DNA of 64,000 bases from Paragordius varius. Its lineage: Eukaryota; Nematomorpha. The position numbers and the translations under genes are program-made. Below, piece after piece: positions 1 through 13,000 of this stretch; position 1 is the stretch's first letter; every line of letters begins with the position of its first letter. The notes under the pieces are model-generated. The model had not been told where the DNA came from and ran no database searches. It saw nothing but the letters and a program-made list of their open reading frames with translations. The stretch is from NCBI GenBank assembly GCA_964247055.1, contig OZ176051.1, forward strand, positions 13,888,001-13,952,000, in the 5' to 3' direction.

Positions 1-718
1 TTGTCTATTTTTACGAGATTCATGGGTAAAATATAATGATTCAATACAACCAGAAAAAGCTTATTGTTTTATACAATCAATCTATTTCAAACAAGAGAAA
101 ACCCAAACGAATGGATTTTGTTGTATGTGTTGTGTTGTACTGCAATTATTGCACATTCATTTTTTGTTTGTTACTATCAGGGTATATAAAAATCTTTTGT
201 TAACACTTCGCAAATTGGGTATCTAAATACCCCAGAATTAATTTGAGTTAGGATTTTACAAAACTACTGAAGGAAACGGTCCCAATTTAAATTTATGCTT
301 CTATCATAATAAAAATTATATAAATATGCTAAAATATCTTAATAAAATTTTGTTTTGGAAAAAAAGTTACATGTCTAACTACTTAGATGCCATTTTTATT
401 TTATGAATTTTTGCAAAATATCTTCTTCATTTAATTTTAAGGGTAAAATTAAAGCTAATTTTTTTTTAAATTACATCTAACATTGATAATAAAAAAAAAC
501 GGTTTATTTTGTATTATTTTTTTAATTTTACCTTTGCACACAAGTCACGTTGACTAAATTTTTACCTTTGGTTTTAGCTTAAAATAAGTAATATTAAGAT
601 TTTTGAATAAATTTTTTTATATATTTCGGTTTATCAATGTTATATAAGTGCATATGATGGAAGGACTATAATGAATGTGTTGTATCCAAGTATTAACATT
701 AAAGTGGGTTAATTATTA
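1..718. other. intergenic AT-rich DNA downstream of the SLC6 gene
   Basis: No coding exon seen. The stretch holds one copy of a dispersed repeat (about 185-620, listed separately). Everything else is unassigned AT-rich sequence. Confidence 0.6.
185..620 (+). repeat. dispersed repeat, copy 1 (second copy near 46925)
   Basis: About 430 bases match 46925-47360 in the same orientation, including the shared blocks 'ggtatctaaataccccaga', 'aaggaaacggtcccaattta' and 'cttaataaaattttgttttg'. No terminal inverted repeat and no coding capacity were recognised, so the class is unknown. Confidence 0.7.
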
Positions 719-1005
719 CAGTAAAAATTATTATTATACGGAAAAAACGTAAAAATATAAAGACAAATTTCATTATCAAAAGATAACCATACTTTTTCAT
801 ACCTTAATATATCCTATTAAAATTATTGAATAACATTCCTAAAATATGTAATTGATTATGTTACTAGCATACAGCTCTATTTTATATACTTTGGATTAAA
901 AAAGAATGACTTATATTTGAATTTTTTTAAAAAGTATGGTCTATGATAAATAAATATTTGTCTTTATATTTTTACGTTTTGTCCGTATAATTTCAATTTT
1001 TACTG
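719..1005. mobile_element. Tc1/mariner-type MITE, family A, copy 1
   Basis: The element is about 290 bases with terminal inverted repeats of about 50 bases that start CAGTAAAAATT and run through ACGTAAAAATATAAAGACAAA. It is flanked by TA on both sides, as expected for a TA target duplication of the Tc1/mariner superfamily. It has no coding capacity. About ten family members lie in the window. Confidence 0.85.
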
Positions 1006-1982
1006 TATTATATAATCTCATTCGTGATTTTCTTTAACTCTGACCTAAATAAATGTGCAAATAAAATGTATGTAGCAGATAACAGCGTCACACTTGACAA
1101 GGATTTTTATCGCGACACTGCTCAAAGCCCAATAACTTATATTACTAAAGCGTTAATATTTGATTAGGGCCAGTAAGTTATCGGTATTTCAGGTCTAATT
1201 GAATTGTAAATCCTTTCTTAGTCCTTATATATTATATGATGTTGAATTAGGTCCCAAGAAAGGGTGATGATTTAAATGAGTTTTGTTTTAGCTAGCTATA
1301 CATATATGTAAATGCGTATCATAGGCTTTGAAGATTAGAATATTGTAGTATCTCATCTAACCTTACTAATGATAACAATATAGTTAAAAATCCTAAGATT
1401 AGGTTCAGTTCTTTAACTTATTATTTTTACAAAAAAACGTAATCCATTGCCATTTAAAAACAATTTCAATAATCAATCAACCCACCATTATAATGAAAAA
1501 TATTGATTAAAGATATAAAAATTAAGATTTTATTGGAAACAAACTTTGGAGTGTTATTTGAAATTCCACATTAGTTAATATCAATTATAATTACACAAAA
1601 TGTGCTGAAATATGAATCGGTTACTCATTGAATGTTAAATCTTAACATACTTATTTATAAAAAAAAAATTATTTTTACAAACGTAACAAAAGACCTATCG
1701 ACATTACTGGTTATCATAACAGTTAATTCTCGCTAAAGAGCAATATAAAAGTGAAATATTCTATAATTAAAAAATTTATTAGAAACATTCTACATAAATT
1801 ATATTGATACATACAGGGAAAGATATAAGTAATAAGATGGAAAGTAATTGATTCTTGACTATGGAAGCATTGGTTGAGAACCGTGTAGGATATTCATGTA
1901 ATAAAAATAGATTGTTTATCATAAAAGTATCTTTATATATAAAATGAATTAAAAAATAGGATTCAATAAATTATATTATAGA

Positions 1983-4900
1983 TCATTTATTTGAGTTATG
2001 TTGTCGTTTTGTGAAAAAAAAATAGTAGTAAATGACATAGATTGGTATAAAAGCGACTGGTAAAAGAGCGACACCCCAACCCAAACCAGACGTCCATTTA
2101 GGATATTTGTAGGAGCCGAGGCTTATGGGAACATGTAATACGAAACCGTATATTATCATGATCTAAGGATTTTTGTTTAAAAGGATATAATTTGGGAGTT
2201 AGGATTGCTAAAAATAAAGTAAAATTCTACTGAATAGTTACCAAAATGAGTATTGGGCTTATATATTTCCAGCAAATTCTCCAATACAGGTTAGGTTTAT
2301 GGCCAATCATTTCTTCAATGTTTTGGGCAAATTTGGCATCACCTATTATAAAATTGGATTCATATATTTTATTATAATAAATGATTTTTTTAAACAAAGC
2401 ACTTTCAAAGTGCGAAATATAAACATCACCAATGATAAAAGAAATAAAAGACAACTTACCATAAAACCAGGAGATACCAACGGCTTCGAGTAAAACGACG
2501 AAAAGTAAGGCAGTACCGGCCGAATAATAATCAAAGAAATTAACCCAGTACATCCCAGCCTGGGTAAAAATATTTATTTATTATTATGTTTTTATTGTTA
2601 AAGGAATTTATGTTTGGTAGGAGAGCCGTAAAAATCGAGATGATTGCTTAAAATTTAAAGTCTAAAACTCAAACCAGTAAATTTGAGTTAATAAACGAGA
2701 TAGTTTTAACCATAGAAATCGGTTCTAGTTCAAATCTTAGGAAAATCACATGTTCTTTTAGAGTAATTTCTTGTCAAAGTACGTGATTTAATATATCATG
2801 AATTTTTACCCGACTGGTACAAAGGAGTGATATAATAAAAGAACAAAGCACGATGACACCCGTAAGGGCAGTTTTTGATATCTTCCTTTGCGCCATCCAT
2901 CCATGTAAATCATCATACAGGCCAGTTATAACGGACTCCACCCCACCTAACTAAAATAATATAAAACTAAACTTATGAAATTTCATATTAAATTGTAAAA
3001 ATAAAATTAAAATTACACCAAAACTTTGCCAATATCTTGTTTTACAAATTTTTAAATTAATATTTTCGACTATTAAATTTACTCAAAAAATATTACGAAA
3101 TATCCAAATTCAGATGTTAATTTGGTCTATACTTTTCGATAATAATTGATAAATGTATTATACTATATGTATTAATTAAAAATCAAACATACCAAACTAT
3201 CAAATCCCAGAGTAATCAGCGTCAAAAAGAAAACAATGGAAAAAAAGATGCTTCCTTTCAGCAATGTTAGAGCTTCGGGATACACATTGAACACCAGCCC
3301 AGGGCCTAAAATGTTGGATAAATAAAAATAATCATCATATATTATATTGTACCAAATTTAGTGTCAACGATAAGTTTTTCTAATTTTCCTAGTTGATCCC
3401 ACTACCCCACAGTATCCGAAAAATTGGGAGTCATGAAATATAAGAATAAGTTAAAATTGATTTAAGCGGTCAGCTCTTGTTTATGTTTTAGTTACGACAG
3501 GGTTAATTTTTTGAATATAGAATAATATATATAATTTATAAATTAAGCTCATTAACATTCGAAATTAATTAATTAATTAAAGCGTCTGCGTCTAAAATAT
3601 AATCAGATTATTTTTATTTGATCCAAAGTATATTCATGGGCGTTTTAACATGTGAAAAATTCTAAATTAATCATTTTTCTAACAGTTTCTTCTTGCAAAA
3701 CATAAGGAGTTTACCAAAATGACATATATAATTTATAAAGTCCATTTCAAAACACAAATATTTTATAATTTTTGTATAAATTTGCTGCATGAAACGCGTA
3801 CGTTTTATTGCTCCATCTCAGCTACCGAACAAGTTATTCATATGTTTTTGAAAATAAAAATAGGAGAGTGGCGTAAAAGTGGAGCTTTTTCTTTTAATTT
3901 TAAACCCTCATCAAAATAACCCTAATATATATTTTGATTTATACCACAAAATCTTATTTTTGTATTTAGCCGCTTTACTTTGATGTCTAATCTTATTGGG
4001 ACACACGCTTTTAAAATTTTTACCTTAGTATTTTCGATTGTTTTGCAGCTTTAATTTTAGCTGAAAGATTAAAATTAGTTTTTTGCTTATGCGCAACGTG
4101 ACATTTATTTGTTTACGAAACTAATGTACATCTCAAAATAAAACTTTTATTTTCGACCCTAGTCTAGCTAATTACATATATGAATATTAAGTTTAGATTT
4201 GGTACAATAATATTGTAACTTTAGTGTCTATTTATTTCAATGAATTTACAAGAAACTTATTTTTATCCCGTAACTTAACCTATGTTATTAATAAATTACC
4301 ATCTTGTGCAACCATTTGTATGTCGAGACCTCGCTGTTGAGCCAAATGACCCAGGAAGGAGAAAACAACAATGCCGGCTAAAAAACTGGTTATACTATTG
4401 ACGCATGCCGTTACAATCGCATCTCTATATCATATAATATCAAATTTAATTAAGTAAATTATCGGATCCAACATATAAAACAAAATATTTTGACTTATTA
4501 TTTTCACCTTTTATGATTCTTAATATATATACCTGTAACGTGTAGGAACAACAAATGGTTGAAATTAAACAAGATTTTCCTATCTCACAACATTCAATTT
4601 ATTAATTTATTTATGGACATATTTGTGTTTTATACATGCTACTGTATTACCAATTGGTCAAATATAATGCGAATTGTAATAACAGTTGTAAAATCCGTAG
4701 TATAATGATAATCGAAAATTAAAGAGATAATTAACAGAAATTATAAACGATATGTTAAACCCTTTTGTCAATAGTAATCGTAGACTAGTTTCGTGCTTGT
4801 TAGCACTCATCAGTACGACACAACTATTTGACTTGGGGTTTTCACATATCGATTTCGTATATATATCCAACTTTGCAAATTTGGTATAAATATTATCTTT

Positions 4901-6977
4901 CAATTAATTTTCGATTATCATTATACTACGGATTTTACAAGTGTTATTACAAAACATAATCATCCGTCATTTACCATTATAATGTGAATTGATTTACATA
5001 AATGTGTATAGAGATATATATATGTGGATTAAATAATTTTGATAACGAGGTAATAATTAAAATACGATAAGTTAATTACGATTGTATATTGTTATGGAAT
5101 TTGTTATAAGACGCGTATGCTATGTGGACCCCAAATCCCGGCCCGGTTGAATAAAATATTTGAACGGCGGCATCAAACCAAACCTTTAAAAATTTATAAT
5201 ATATTTAGCCAAAATCTAAAACTTGCGACACGAAATATATAACAAATTCCACATTCACTTATAATTTCAATGTTAATTGATATTACAGGTTGTATAAGTT
5301 ATTACCAAACCGTCCTTTAACTTTTCTATATTGGGCCTCAAATAATAGAATACACCATCTTTGGCTCCGGGAAGAAAGAATGATTGAATTAATAGCACCA
5401 GGAGCAATATATAGGGAAGAGTTGCCGTTACCCATACAACCTATATAAATAAACAATGTTTGTGCCAAAATTTGAGAGGCTTTAGGAATCAAACTATGCG
5501 CATGGAACAATAATGCCTTTAATTAACCATATGGCAGTTTGATTAGTTTAACAACTAATATAAATGTAAAAAACTCGCCCACTATTATTTATCAAAGCGG
5601 ATTAGGGTTTATTCACTTGGCTACATTTCAGTGCCAAAATAAATTCGATTTTTTTCTCTGATTATCAAGTAAGAGCATTATATATATATATATATATGTT
5701 GGTAAAAAAAAATTTAATTTGTATACCCTGAAGCATCATTTATAATCAATCTTTGAGCAATGATAAAATAAATTTTGTAAATTAATAAGTAATTACCTTT
5801 CCAGAAGATTTTACGCCACGAATGAGTGAGAAAAAAACGCATAAATATATGAGTATGGCTGCCAAACAAATATCCCATTTGATTCCACCGAAAAAATCTA
5901 GTCCTTGGCTCTCATGAATACCCAAAACCTTTCGGCTAAATATTATCATTGATTTAAATTAATTCTGAAAAATGGGCGTTTTATAGTTTTATATTTATAC
6001 TCGGTATTTAAATTTTTTTTCCTAGACTTATCGTTTTAAACTTATGTAGGCGCTAGTGATTATCAAGTAAATTAAGCATTTCAGGAATATATTTATATAG
6101 TTACAAACTAAGAGATTGATGAAATTATATTATACAATGTTAAAATATTCGGGAAAACTCAAGGATAATTTTCTTTAAAAATTGAATTTGTTTTGTACAA
6201 AATACGCAAATACTTGAAAAATTCTTCACTCGCGGGCACAAATTGTCTCTGAATTTTCGCATTTCCAATTATCTTACTAAAATTTTGCTGTAAAATGTTA
6301 AAATGACTAATATTCATATTGTTTGGCATATAATTTGACGCATTGGATGGCAGGGTGTTGGTTAAATTTAGGGTTCCATTGTGATACGCTTTTAAGAATT
6401 GTCCTGAAACGGTTTTTTCAAAACAATCTTTCGTGTTCCAGGCATTATCACAAGTCGACCACGGTAAAACTGTTGTGAACGAGGAGAAGAGATAATAAAA
6501 TGCATAACCAATAATGACTGGATAATATATGGAGACATAGAATGACACGGTGATCGAGGCATACCCCACACCTATATGTACATGGATTGTTGTTGTAAAC
6601 AAATTAAAAAATTTAACTATTATTTCAAACCAAAAGGTGTGTCATATTAATCTAAGGAAGTATAAGCTTTCTACCAAATTTGAAATAAGATAACTTTATA
6701 TATATCTCTCTTTTTTAATATCCTTAAAAGTAGCAGGCCTGTTTCAATCACCAAAAGTATGAATTAAATCTATTTTATCTATTTTATTTGCGAAATAAAC
6801 TGTTGCGATATTTTTTGGATGGTGATACTTGGATAAATGTGGTACAAACCTGTCTGGTGAAATTAGTTTTTAGGACGAAATCGTTTTTATACACAATAAA
6901 CTTAATTTTTTCAGTCATATTATTAGCATAAATTTTTAGTAAAGTATACTGATTTGTTACTTAAAATTCTGCCAGTT

Positions 6978-7020
<43 letters not shown>

Positions 7021-10000
7021 GGGTGGCCAAATTTTTTTATCGAGGGCTACCTTTTTGAGATAAAAGTCACGCGGGCCCTTATGAATATTAAGTATTAAAA
7101 TATTTATTTATCACTTGAGGACAAATGATGCAAATATAATGTCTATTTACGGTTTGGGGTAGTATATGGCTTTTTAAAATAATTATTACAAAAAATAATT
7201 ATTTTTTTGAGTAGTTATTTTTATATATAATCCTACTTTTATGAAGATACATAAAAAATATTGATTCAAAAGATTTCTGGTTGCCATAATCAGTACAAAT
7301 AGGAAACATTTGAAAATTCTTAATAAAAAAGGAAAATTAACTGTACATCTTGTCACTGATTTTAGAGGATTAAATAAGAAAAAGATTTGTAGCTCTTGGC
7401 AAGGATATTTATAATTTACCAATCTTATAGATTACTGCATTCTATAATGGACTTATGATTCCAGATGGTAAATTCCATCAAATCAAATAGAATGTCGCTC
7501 CGAAGTTTTGAGTTATTTATCAATGTTAACATAGTAGTTAATACAGATGAAAGATGTGGTTGAGTCATGTTGTATTTTTGGAATAAGACAAATAGAATAA
7601 AAAATAATACTCACAGTTAAAAGATCTAACATCGCATCCTGATATTTATATGCGATATCTCAGAAAAATGGCACTTTGCAAATCAATTAAAAAACAATGA
7701 TTTTTCTAATTTGACTTAATCTGAAATCTTGCTATGAAAATGTCGATGATATTGCACTCTAATTAATCATTGAGAAAAGATTTTTAGCTTGATTTTTGAT
7801 TTGTGAATATCTAAATGTATTTTTGTTAGTTCATGTAAAGAGTAGTAAAAAATCTTTGGACATTTGCCTTTTTAGGCAAAGCATTTAAAAATAATCTTGT
7901 TCCCATTCATTTTGATATATTTTACCATTTTCCTGCTTGATCATACTAAAATATAACTTTAAACTAAATTACTAATAGGACCAAATGATTTAAAGTTATG
8001 ATTAAATACATATGATAAAATTATTAATGAAATAATAAATAAACAGTTAAATATAAATTTTTGTAACATGTATAGATATTTTCACATAATAAAATTATAA
8101 TTTTGTGGGAAAAAAATTCTATGCAAAAATATTTTTTACAATATTTAAGAAATTTCAGGCTGTTACGTTTTGAAATCTCGAGGTCACCAAATCGACCACA
8201 GTGGACCGTTTGGCCACCCCTGATAGAAATAAACATATTCATATAAACTAGATTATAATTGACCATTTATGATTTATCAATCATTCATACATGTCAAATC
8301 AATTTATATTCAATAAATAAAAGCCGCACATTTAAATGATCCTTTATATTCCTGGCAAATTAAGCACGCTATAATGATGTTAGCGCAAAACGGCAAAATT
8401 ATAATTGCTATGGCATAATAAGTCGGCTTATCAAAATTTTTTTATGGATAATCTGCATATATATAGTGTTACGGAAGTATTTTGGCAAAATAAAATAATT
8501 TATTAATCATAATTGAAAGTTAGAAATAAGTAAAAAAACCATCGTCAACAAATTTATATACAATTTTTCATCGAAATCCAACACTAATAAAATTCAACAT
8601 TTTTCAAAGTCAATTGCTTTTTTGAATGTTAAACCCATCTCTTTTTCATTCAAACTCACTTTAGTTAAGGTATTTCAAGCACAAATATTAACTTGGATAT
8701 TGTTTTTGTGTTTGAAATCATTATAAATTTTTGAGTTTTCATAAGGCATTGGTAGTTTTATTTAATCAAAAATTTTGAAAAACAGGACCGAAAATTTCAT
8801 CAATAAGAAAAAAGGGTCTAGCCTTACTACCTTAGTATTCAGTTTGAATGAAAGAGTGCTCGATTCAAAAATGGTAGTAAGGAAGGAAAAAAAAGTTTTA
8901 CGTTTCAATGAAATAATGTTTAATTCGGTTTTTATAATTAATGCGCTATTTTTATTACAACATAATTATTACCTTGGTTTAAAGCAAATTTTTTAATCGC
9001 CTAATATAGAAATATACTTGTGAATATTTAGCAAGTATCTGTGATTTTTACTACTAAACTATATTATAGTTTAAATATATTTTCAAAAAAGATGTTAAGT
9101 CGCTCCTCAGACATGTCCAATATTTTCCCAATAAATATTTTCCCAAATATAACATACTATACATATGAAATTTACATGTTAAAAAATATATATTTTTTTG
9201 TAGTTTATTGTTTTACCTCTAAAATATGGCAGCATTTTCCAGATACCAACTGCTCCAGCTTGATTGTATTGCCCAAGAGCTAACTCGAGGTATAAGAGCG
9301 GAATCCCAGCAAAAACAAGCATTATAACGTATGGAATGAGAAATGCTCCTAAAAGTAGGATTTTACGAAAGAACATAAACCAATTCAGTTTAATAAGGAT
9401 AAAATAATAAAAAATTTAATTATAATTTACCTCTTCATATATATATATATAAACTGTATGCAAAAAAGAGGGTTAATTTTTTTAATAAAAATTTTTTTTT
9501 CATGAGTTAGCTTGTGACCAGGGAATTTATTTGCCGCAAAAATTTTAATCTGTTGACGATCTAGTTTTTGACATATTAAGAGAAAATCGAAATTCGGCAA
9601 AAAGTAAAAATTGAGGATTAAGGATATTTGAAAAAATAATGAAGTTGATATATTCTGATTTTTATTTTAGGAGATATTTTCTATATATAAATAGCTTAAA
9701 ATCATATAAATCGGGTTTTTACAAAATCTTAGTTCAAAAGATGGTGCTTTTTATTTAACTGGTTTTAAATGAGTTTTTTCATGACACTATATTAAAATAT
9801 TTTTTTTTAATAATTTACTAGCTAAACTTACTATTAAAATCTTATCATTCATATTTTATTCAGTAAAAAAACTATATCAAAATAAAACTAAAAAATATTG
9901 TTTTTATTTTTTCATTTTTTGTCATCTGGTTTATGAGTGTATATAAAATGTATAATGTTTTATTTTTGAATCTTACATGATTGGGAATTTTATACTATAT

Positions 10001-13000
10001 AATTTATGCAAAATAGGGTTAATATCAACCAACAATCCGTACAGATCCCTGTAACAGGTATGTTTTAACACAAATTAAAATTTTTACTGGGATATGTACG
10101 GATATTTTTGATTTTCCTCTGCTTTTAAATCCTATTTTGCAATTATATACTTTATAACTCCTGCTCATGTAAGAATCCAAAATAAAACAGTATAAATTTT
10201 TTTACCGTTATAAACCATGAAAAAATAAAAAAACAATATTTTTTAGTTTTATTTTGATATAGAAGTTTTTTTTACTGAATAAAATATAATTTTTAAGATT
10301 TTACTAGTAAGTTTATCTAGTAAATAATTAAAAATATTTTAATACAGTCTCAATAAATTTTATTGGTTTTTAAGTGTATTAAAAGAAAAACGCCATTTTT
10401 GGAACTGAGATTAAACCCTATTTATATGATTTTAGGCTATTTCTTTGTAGAAAATATCTCCTAAAATAATAATCAACTATAATATCACATATTTTTTGAA
10501 TATTCCTTAATTATCCTTAATTTTCACTTTTTGGCCGATTTCGATTTTCTCTTAATATTTCAAAATATAGGACGTCAACAGATTAAAATTTTTCCGGCAA
10601 ATGAATTCACAGGTCATAAATTATCTCATTATAAAAAAATTTTTGTAAAAAATTTATATACATAGATATATGATGTACACTAACTGAAGTTTCGAGTAGA
10701 AACCGATTCCTGCAAAAATTACAATTAAGACAAAACATGAAAAGACAAAGGGAATTATTGTACTAAAACATATTTATAAATTTTTAAAAACTATGTGATT
10801 GCAATTATAAATATGTATAAGGGTAAACTTTTTTCTATAATATTTCTGTTCTCCCAAAATAAAATGATTTAAAATTATGGTTTAGTTATTAGCTATTTAC
10901 TCTATATATTTACTTTTATAATTTTACTAGTGTAAATCTCCTGCTGCTATGCAGCCCGAGGAAGTCCCTCTGGGGGGGGGGGGGGCTATTTGAAAAAAGG
11001 GACAATAAAATGATCCACATATGTGGATTATTTAGAAACATTATTTAATAGCTATGATCTCATAAGAATTTTAAAACGGTGCATTCATACTAATATATCG
11101 TTTACTTGGGGGAAAAATAGAAAATATTATTTTTGTGGATTTTGTTTTTTTGAAAAAAATGGCTTTTTACGGGGAAGCGAAAGGGCCTAAATTAAAAAAG
11201 CGAGCCCACTATGTTCTGCGCAATCAAAAGTAAACAAAAATCATATTTGAAATTGAATGGTCCAACACTTTCTCCGGAAAATTGTCTCAAAGACACAATG
11301 ACTTTTGTTTTCAAAAAAAACCGTTTTTACACGGGGTGGGTCCGAAGGGGCCAAATTCAAAAAAAATGGCGAAACTATTGTCGGGGCATTTATTAATGAT
11401 TCGATATTTGGATTTGAATGGGTCCACCGGTTTTCCGGAAACAGGCACAAAGCCACATGACGAATTAGTTTTTAGCGGTTAGCTTCTTACCCAGCAGCTA
11501 TCGTCAAAGAAACGCTTGACTAAAATTTTTGCCTTTTAACAGGGAATACGTGAAATCCTTATTGAATTTTTACGGTCTCATACCTTGGGCTAAAAATAGA
11601 ATCAAAAAATTATTCTTGTAGACCTTGTTTTTTAAAAAAATGGCATTTTACGGGGGGAGCGGGAAGAGGGTCTAAATTAAAAAAGCGAGCCGTCTATGTT
11701 CGGCGCAATCGAAAATAAGTAAACAAAAATCAATTTGAAATTGAATGGTCCAGCAAGTTCTCCGAGAAATTGTCTCAAAGACACGATTTTTATGGACTAC
11801 TCTTTTTAAAAAAAACCGTTTTTTACACGGGGTGAGCCCGAACTGGGGGCCTAATTCAAAAAAAGGGCGAAGCTATTGTCGGGGCATTTATTAATGATTT
11901 ATTTTTTCGATATTTGGTGAATGGATCCACCCGTTTTCCGGAAACAGATCACAAAGCCAACATTTTCCATTTTTATAAATATATAGATTATCATACATTG
12001 AAATATAGCATTGATTAATTTCCCTGCAAACTTAACGATCAACATGACCTCCTATATTCTGAATGAAGGCGTGAATGTTAGAGTGGTTAAGAAAAGATTG
12101 TAATCAAAAATATTGGCTATTCATTATTATTATATAGTGGCGGGCGAGTGTTAAAGCCTTTTTATAAGTCCTAAACATTTAATTCCTTACCCATTATATC
12201 AAGCCTTCAAAATATTTCTTCCACCACGAGGAATTTCAAATGTAAAATTTTACCAAATCTAAGTAAAATCCAATTTCTCAGATAAACTTTCTGAATTAAT
12301 CTTTTCGAATGTTGGCAATGAGTTGGCAATAAATGTTAAAATACAGTAAAAATTGAAATTATACGGATAAAACGTAAAAATATAAAGACTAATATTTATT
12401 TATAAAAGACAATTAAACTTTTTATCTTGATTTTTTCAAATGTAACTCATCTTTTAAACTCCAAATTATAAAATAGAGATGTATATTGGTAACATAATCA
12501 ATTAAATATTTATTTCAAAGAGGATATGGTATAAAAAAGTATGGTTGTCTTTTGAAAAAAAAAATTGTCTTTATATTTTTACGTTTTTTCCGTATATTTT
12601 TTATTTTTACTGTAAATACTTGTTTTTACAGTCTTATATATAAAATCGAATAGAATTTGTTAATGCCCATATATTTTGCGAATGCGGCCCCCGCAGGATT
12701 TTTCGACCCGAAAATACGGCCCGTGAAGCCAATTGTGTGGGACATCCCGGCTTTAGATAATAAAACAAATTACGCAGGATATTCTTTAAGACGGTCCAAA
12801 CAACGAGGTGTATCCTTTATTTTATCAAAAAATTTTTTTTCGTTGAATGGGTATAAATATATATTTGTTAGGAATTGAAAAAACAAGAGCTCTATGGTAA
12901 TTCTTTAACTTTTTTGATGAATATGATATTGTTAATACCATAGAGCTCTTGTTTTTTCTATTCTTTAACAAATATATATTCATACCCATTTAACGAAAGA

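Noticed and set aside
2299-2493. Plus-strand ORFs overlapping the SLC6 exons, and other opposite-strand frames in 2-14 kb
   Set aside because: Shadows of the minus-strand exons; only the minus-strand reading gives SLC6 sequence.
8775-8996. Plus-strand ORF of 73 codons between the hAT-like element and SLC6 exon 2
   Set aside because: Lys/Asn/Phe-rich, no domain, no supporting splice sites.
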